This document shows positions 58,933 through 64,000 of a stretch of 64,000 nt of DNA, in pieces (position 1 is the first letter of the stretch; each line of letters starts with the position of its first letter). The notes under the pieces were generated by a model. It had not been told where the DNA came from, searched no databases, and saw nothing but the letters and a program-made list of their open reading frames with translations. This DNA is from Allantophomopsis cytisporea (lineage: Eukaryota; Ascomycota; Leotiomycetes; Phacidiales; Phacidiaceae), in NCBI GenBank assembly GCA_024752435.1, contig CP103037.1, positions 372,001 to 436,000 of the forward strand. The letters run 5' to 3'. The translations under genes were made by a program, and so were the position numbers.

Positions 58933-60999
58933 ATGTGAGTAAACCTTCAGTAGAAATAGATTCGGTGATACTGAGGGCGAAAGGTCATCATCAAGATGCA
59001 CTTTACAAAAGAGTGCATACGATATTGTATTTCTCATAGCTGCACCTAAGTTTGAGCTCCATGCTGCTCTATGGGTACTCGATGAGGAACACGCTCGGCC
59101 TTTCGATTTTACGGAACTACCGGATTCCCGCGCCAGTTATGATTATGGGGCTATCAGTGGTTACAATGTGGTCATTGCAAGTCTCCCCATGGGTCGGCCC
59201 GGTCTGGTTAACATTTCTCATGTTGCCTCCCAAGTGAGATATGACTTTCCAGACATAAATTACTACCTTCTCGTAGGTATAGCGGGTGGTATACCTCACA
59301 AGAGAGCACAGCCTACAGCCGATGAAGATATACATCTTGGAGATGTGGTTGTAGGGTGTCCTCAAGGTTCTGGAGTGCCGTCGATTGTGCGGTATGGCCT
59401 CGATAGAGTCAGACCAATCAGAAGGGTGAATATCAGTCGTATTGGGGATACCAATAACAATCTTCGAGCTGCTGCCGGACGTCTACTAATCGATCTTTAT
59501 CGTGAGTCTCTCGAAAACAATACTGTTACTCAAGAATACCAGAAACTGCTCCGAAGATCAACGGAACGTGATAAGAAGACTTTCGCAAGACCAGACGAGA
59601 AAACCGATCAACTATTCATGGCAGACTATGACCATAAGTGCGAGCAATGTTCCCAGGAGCCATCAGTCCGTTGCGACCATCAACGTCCTACCCCTTGTCA
59701 GGATTGCGAGCAGAACAAACTCGTTGAGCGGAAGAAACGCGATCATAAAGCACCTATCTTTCACTTCCACCAGATTGCTTCAGGCGACAACCTAGTTGAA
59801 CTTGCCTATGCGCGAGATATTATTGCGCAGGAGTTCCCTGATGCCCGATGTCTCGAGATGGAAGCTGCTGGTGCTATCGACTCGACCCAGTGCCTTGTCA
59901 TACGAGGTATCTCTGACTACGCCGACTCTCACCGGCACAACGAATGGGCAACATATGCTGCTGGGATGGCCATGACGTGCGCGAAGATGATCCTCTCGAA
60001 CGGTAAAATACCCAAGCATAGTTCTATGACCGGAAAGACAAGGGGGCCCCAAGCTTCCGCGTCGCAGACGAATACTATAACATCGAACCCGTCTACAGCG
60101 GAACCCTCCATAGGCATGTCTCTTACCCCTCCAAAATCCCTATATTGACTTCCTCTGTTGGTTCCATTTCCTGATTGTCTAGTCACAGAGACGGTGCAGA
60201 CTCAGGTCTCTGCAACAAATGCGGTAGCATCCAGCCCTTCCCTTCCGAATTTATTCTCAAGTAGGTCTCACGAGTTCCGCTGCTTATATATTTTCAGCTA
60301 ATGTTGTAGGAAGATCCTATATTCAACACTGTCAGTACCCATCTGATGGGTTTCAAAGATCACAGAAAAACCAGCAAAGAACTATTTCCCAATAACTTCA
60401 ACAATATCTCAGATCCCATGCGCCGAAACATTATGAGATTGTCCTCCGGAGAGTTTGAAAAACTTCAAGCTGCTCAGAACGAATTGAATAATGTTCAAGG
60501 CGGACCCGACTCTGAAAGACAGCATATCAACCTTCTCATACATCGGGGTTTCGTGGACGCTTTCAATGCAAGGGCCAGACTCTGCTTTCTCCAACAAGAT
60601 TGGGATTCATGTTTTGATTGTCTACGGAAAGCTGAAGACCACGCCAATAACTCCACAGACCTTGTCACACATCAGCAGGAGCTACATGGCTACATACCAA
60701 TTGTTGAATATGACTATGGGGTCATTCACCAGTCACTAGCTGTGGTTATGAACATGAGAACGCCTAGCAATACTACGAGGGGAAATGACAACGTTGAGAT
60801 GGAACAGTTGAAAGCGGAGGCGTTTGAAAAATTCTCATCTGTGATGAAATCCCTAAAGAACGCTAATTGCAATACACCGATAGAATTAAAGGAGTTCTAC
60901 CTATCGTGTGCAATGTATGGTATGGCATTATCGAAGGCAGTTGAAGATGGCTATCCACCATTTCCACGACTGTTGCTGTGGCATCCCAGTTCTATATGA
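58933..60999 (+). CDS. PNP_UDP phosphorylase-domain protein with Cys-rich insert
   Basis: Best model: exons 58933-58934, 58984-60113, 60183-60260, 60314-60999, 631 residues. The start codon would be split by the first intron (AT|G), the second intron would be GC-AG, and the third ends AAG, so exon junctions are uncertain though the frame closes. The N-terminal nucleoside phosphorylase domain is clear: IVFLIAAPKFELHAALWVLD, VVIASLPMGRPG, LLVGIAGGIP, LGDVVVG, CLEMEAAGAID and RGISDYADSH with the catalytic Asp. The loop before the last strands holds a six-cysteine segment (HKCEQC to CQDCEQ). A Ser/Thr linker and a helical C-terminal region of about 230 residues follow, without NACHT or ankyrin repeats. 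This domain is common at the N-terminus of fungal NLRs; catalysis is unproven. Confidence 0.78.
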
Positions 61000-61181
61000 A
61001 GCTAGTATTGCACATCAATTTGTGAAGCCAGACAAGTCATTAGATGGAGATAGCTACCTATGCATGAGGTCATAGTATGGATCAAGCACTTATTTTCAGA
61101 AGCATAGATAGACGATCTGGGATTAAACTTCATTGATATTATCATTTTGCGAAATTCGTAAAGCCGATGAACAAGGTGCAT

Positions 61182-62142
61182 TCAAACAATTTTAGCCCAC
61201 GTCGATTGTGGTCTTGAACCGTGAGCGGAAATGAACCATGATGGAGTATTCCAGACGATTGGCGCAAAGTACACGTCCTGAACGCTCTGCACTTTTTTTC
61301 GACTCGCTGTACTTTGTGTGTGGAGCTCTATCCAACATGGTTCTGTGTGCTTATTGCACTCTTCTATCACCCGGTTTAGAAGAGTGAGGGCGTCCTTCCG
61401 GGCAGTACACTTCTCTTGCCTAAGCTTTGCCATGTGTTTTCTCTTCCAACAGATGCTGCAGATGAGAGCTACCACACTCACGAAAACTATGGGTACGAAT
61501 ATAGCTACGAAGTCGAACCAATGGAGCGTTTTTTTCATAGATCTTGGGGTCGTTAGAGATGGATTAGGAGACGTAGTCGATGTAGTGGAAGTCGCTTGTA
61601 TACTCGTCATGTCAGGAGCTGTCTTCGTGCTTATTGTAATAATAGTAGTCTGCGTAGGGAAGAGGGTTGGAACAGATGCGGGGGCAAGTGCAATCCCTAC
61701 AGCTAGAGGAAGTTCAGTACTTAGCTACAATTAACATGGGAATCATCAACATACATTCTGTACTATCGGCTGCTGTAGTGGTGGCCGCCACTGCCATAGG
61801 CAACTGAGCACAATAGCTAGCGTACACAGATAGGGCACTCTCGACATCAGATATCGTGCTGTTGCATTCTATGTAGACGTCGGTCGCCATGATACTGTTC
61901 ATAGTTGTCCATTCGCTTGTCGTGCAGCAGAAGCAATCTCTTGACGTCTTTGCATTATCGTCTCCACAGCCGGAGCTCATTCCTCTAACAATGGCGCTGA
62001 CATGAGTAGACGCGCAGCTTCGTAAGGAAGAATAGCCAGGCACTAGATTGATGAATGAATATCCGCTCAGAGATGAGGAAAGGCTAGATGCGCCGGCAGT
62101 ATAGAGGAGTACAAGAACGAAGAAGAAACGGTAAGAATTCAT
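61182..62142 (-). CDS. secretory single-pass membrane protein with Cys-rich ectodomain
   Basis: Two exons (62142-61764, 61702-61182) encode 299 residues. An N-terminal signal peptide (MNSYRFFFVLVLLYTAGASS) precedes an ectodomain with seven cysteines including CFCC. A Ser/Thr-rich stalk, one strong transmembrane helix (FVAIFVPIVFVSVVALICSI) and a basic-start cytoplasmic tail of about 80 residues ending WAKIV follow. The layout resembles fungal wall-stress sensors (WSC/Mid2-like), but the cysteine spacing does not clearly match WSC, so no family is assigned. Two acceptors six bases apart (61702 or 61696) both keep the frame. It is convergent with the PNP_UDP gene (182 bp apart). Confidence 0.78.
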
Positions 62143-63120
62143 AGTAAGTGGCTTAAGAGACTGATTGACAGTGATGAGGGTCGTATGGTAGTAGTGAGAG
62201 AGTAAACCAGTAGTAGTAAGGAGCGAATAGTAGTAGTAAAGAATGAATGACGGGCGAAATAATAGCACGCGATAACGACAGTATTGAATAGACACTTGTC
62301 CAGCAATGATAATGGGATGTAGCTGATGAAAAGAGAAGTAAGAAAAGGAGAACAGAACGAAGCTTCTAGGGCAAGGTAGACAAGGTTATTTAAACAGGCC
62401 GTAAGCTCCCGGCGTTTCACCTCGTGTCGGGGGGGGAAAGGGGGGGTGGAGAGGCTACCTCGATATGTATGTATGATATAAGCGTATGATATAAGCGTAT
62501 GATATAAGCCTCTTGATTTTTATTGTTGGCGTCTTCAAGCATACGAGTGATTTCTGCTTGCATTAAGTCAGTATCGGCAAGTAGTGTGTCTGAATATAGC
62601 GGCCTAGGTAAGGTAGTGTATAAATAGATCGTGATGTACTTATCAAGTTTTGATACTTTTCAATAGTCCTCGTGTTTAGCTATAACGAAATATTGAGGTG
62701 AGATTCTATATACGTTTTGGAATGGCTCCTTTTCTGCTGATATCAGTCTCAGTCGTATATACACACAATGTATATGAATGGAGACCGTAGTGTGTAGTGT
62801 GTGTACATACATGGGAACCCGTGATGAAGCTCGTGATGAGTTCCAAAGCGAGGCACCAAGGCACATATGATGCACTAGCTCGCTCGACACTGATTGGTTC
62901 ATCGCTACCTTGCCTATTTAAGTTAAACACCGACATTGTACCGTCCCGAAAGCTTTATCGATGTTATCGATAAGACGCCTCTTTTTTGTATCGCGGTTTT
63001 TCAATTGCACACAAGCAAATTCGACGATTGCACTTCACTACACTACACTTCTCTTCTCGATCCGGCACTATACAACTCGACAACCTACGTTTTGGACACT
63101 TCTTCAATATAAGATTGGAA
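62143..63120. other. divergent intergenic region with short tandem repeats
   Basis: Upstream of both the Cys-rich membrane protein (minus) and BCD1-like gene (plus). Contains G-runs at about 62430-62450 and a 13-bp tandem repeat at 62471-62509. No gene is recognised; the open frames at 62660-62936 (minus) lack motifs. Confidence 0.5.
62471..62509. repeat. three perfect copies of a 13-bp tandem repeat
   Basis: GTATGATATAAGC occurs three times without gaps (62471-62483, 62484-62496, 62497-62509), preceded by a partial GTAT unit. Confidence 0.9.
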
Positions 63121-64000
63121 ATGGCATCCTCCGATCCCCTCCTAAGTTCTCTCTGCAAAATCTGTCACACCAATGCCCCCAAATACACATGTCCGCGCTG
63201 CTCCCTTCAAACCTGCAGTCTGCCCTGCACCAAGCGCCATAAAGTTTGGTCGTCCTGCTCGGGCATCCGCGATCCCACTGCTTATGTGCCGCGCTCGCAG
63301 CTCGCGACGCCCTCCGGCATCGATCACGACTACAATTTCATCTCGGGCATCGAGCGCAACCTGTCGCGCGTGGAGCGCGAGATCATCGAGGAGAAAGGGC
63401 TGATTGAGGCGCGCGCTAAGCGCGAGAGGCGCGAGTGGTTGAAGAAGGGCGATACGAATGTTTGGAATTCGATCAAGCGGACGGAGGTGATAGTCGATCG
63501 GGCACCGAAGGGAATGTCGCGGCAGAAGAGCAATGGAACGAGCTGGAATAAGGCGTCTAAGGCGCTGAATTGGCAGGTTGAGTGGGTTAGCTGTGTTGAG
63601 GAGATTCAAAGTGGACGTAGTAAGGTTCTAGAGTTTAAGGCGTTGTCACAAGGGTTCGAAGATTTTTTGGAGGAAGAGAGAGTGCGTGGCTTAAGTGCTG
63701 CGGAGAAGAAAGCGGAGAAGAAGAGGAAAGGTGGAGATAGCGATCAGGTTGATAAGAAGAGGAGGGTTGAAGATACCCTTGATAAGGGCGATGAGACCGA
63801 CGTTGCGCTCCTCGCTGAGCAACTGTGTCTTCAGGACCCCCAGACTTCTGCGTGGAACATGGACGCAACGCCAATCCCATCTGCGCCCCTGAAGCCCTCA
63901 CCTTATAGTTTCTATCTCCTGAAACCACATACACCGATAAAGATGCCGAAAGTGTTGATTCCAATGGATGGAGAACGGCCGTTGATGGAGTTGTTAAGGG
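63121..64000 (+). CDS. HIT-type zinc-finger protein, BCD1-like box C/D snoRNP assembly factor (3' cut by window end)
   Basis: ATG at 63121 opens a frame that stays open to the last base (293 codons), so the C-terminus is outside the window. Residues about 12-47 form the zf-HIT finger: CKICHTNAPKYTCPRC, then CSLPCTKRHKVWSSC. Following blocks match BCD1/ZNHIT6: YVPRSQL, then DYNFISGIERNLSR, a charged helix, and IVDRAPKGMSRQKSNGTSWN, then LNWQVEWV. BCD1 is a nuclear factor needed for stable box C/D snoRNP assembly. A lysine-rich, nuclear-signal-like segment (KKAEKKRKGG) lies near residue 200. The start is supported by the finger beginning immediately after it. Confidence 0.93.
   Translation, partial: MASSDPLLSSLCKICHTNAPKYTCPRCSLQTCSLPCTKRHKVWSSCSGIRDPTAYVPRSQLATPSGIDHDYNFISGIERNLSRVEREIIEEKGLIEARAKRERREWLKKGDTNVWNSIKRTEVIVDRAPKGMSRQKSNGTSWNKASKALNWQVEWVSCVEEIQSGRSKVLEFKALSQGFEDFLEEERVRGLSAAEKKAEKKRKGGDSDQVDKKRRVEDTLDKGDETDVALLAEQLCLQDPQTSAWNMDATPIPSAPLKPSPYSFYLLKPHTPIKMPKVLIPMDGERPLMELLR

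Overview
The window is filamentous ascomycete (Pezizomycotina) DNA, probably Leotiomycetes; the class is only an inference. Evidence: short GT-AG introns of about 43-70 nt, typical fungal families (PTH11-type rhodopsin-fold receptor, CFEM, Zn2Cys6 regulator, OPT and DHA2 transporters, HpcH/HpaI aldolase, NACHT-WD40 STAND protein, DUF6594, PNP_UDP), and repeats degraded by C-to-T/G-to-A changes into TA-rich sequence, as left by repeat-induced point mutation (RIP). I joined exons by hand wherever a splice model closed the reading frame; intact-gene coordinates run from start codon to stop codon and include introns.

Layout. 1-9 kb: metabolic and housekeeping genes (HpcH/HpaI aldolase, FRG1-like protein, short-chain dehydrogenase, HAD hydrolase). 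9.6-15.7 kb: cytochrome P450, seven-helix PTH11-like receptor and GPI-type CFEM protein. 17.6-24.6 kb: CorA-like membrane protein, MFS exporter and secreted CAP/PR-1 protein. 25.1-36.9 kb: a broken NACHT-WD40 gene on the minus strand, split by a 7.7 kb nested LTR retrotransposon with a perfect 5-bp target duplication. 37.9-44.3 kb: an APH-like kinase, a small conserved fungal protein and a Zn2Cys6 factor with an in-frame TGA. 44.5-48.7 kb: two adjacent TA-flanked pogo/Fot1-type DNA transposons, one carrying a solo LTR of the chromovirus found at 26 kb, the other enclosing a dead FAD monooxygenase. 49.8-51.1 kb: an unresolved minus-strand gene. 51.7-64 kb: OPT transporter, metallo-beta-lactamase-fold hydrolase, DUF6594 membrane protein, PNP_UDP protein with a cysteine-rich insert, a Cys-rich single-pass membrane protein, and the start of a BCD1-like snoRNP factor running off the end.

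How the genes relate. This is a mosaic of single-copy core genes (FRG1, BCD1) and accessory surface, transport, secretion and self/non-self genes around a repeat-rich island (25-48 kb). I see no coherent biosynthetic cluster. The most notable signals are RIP-type nonsense mutations in the NACHT-WD40 gene, a retroelement with almost identical LTRs around a degenerate interior, and a TIR-bounded element holding an oxidoreductase pseudogene. I found no tRNA, rRNA, CRISPR array or replication origin.
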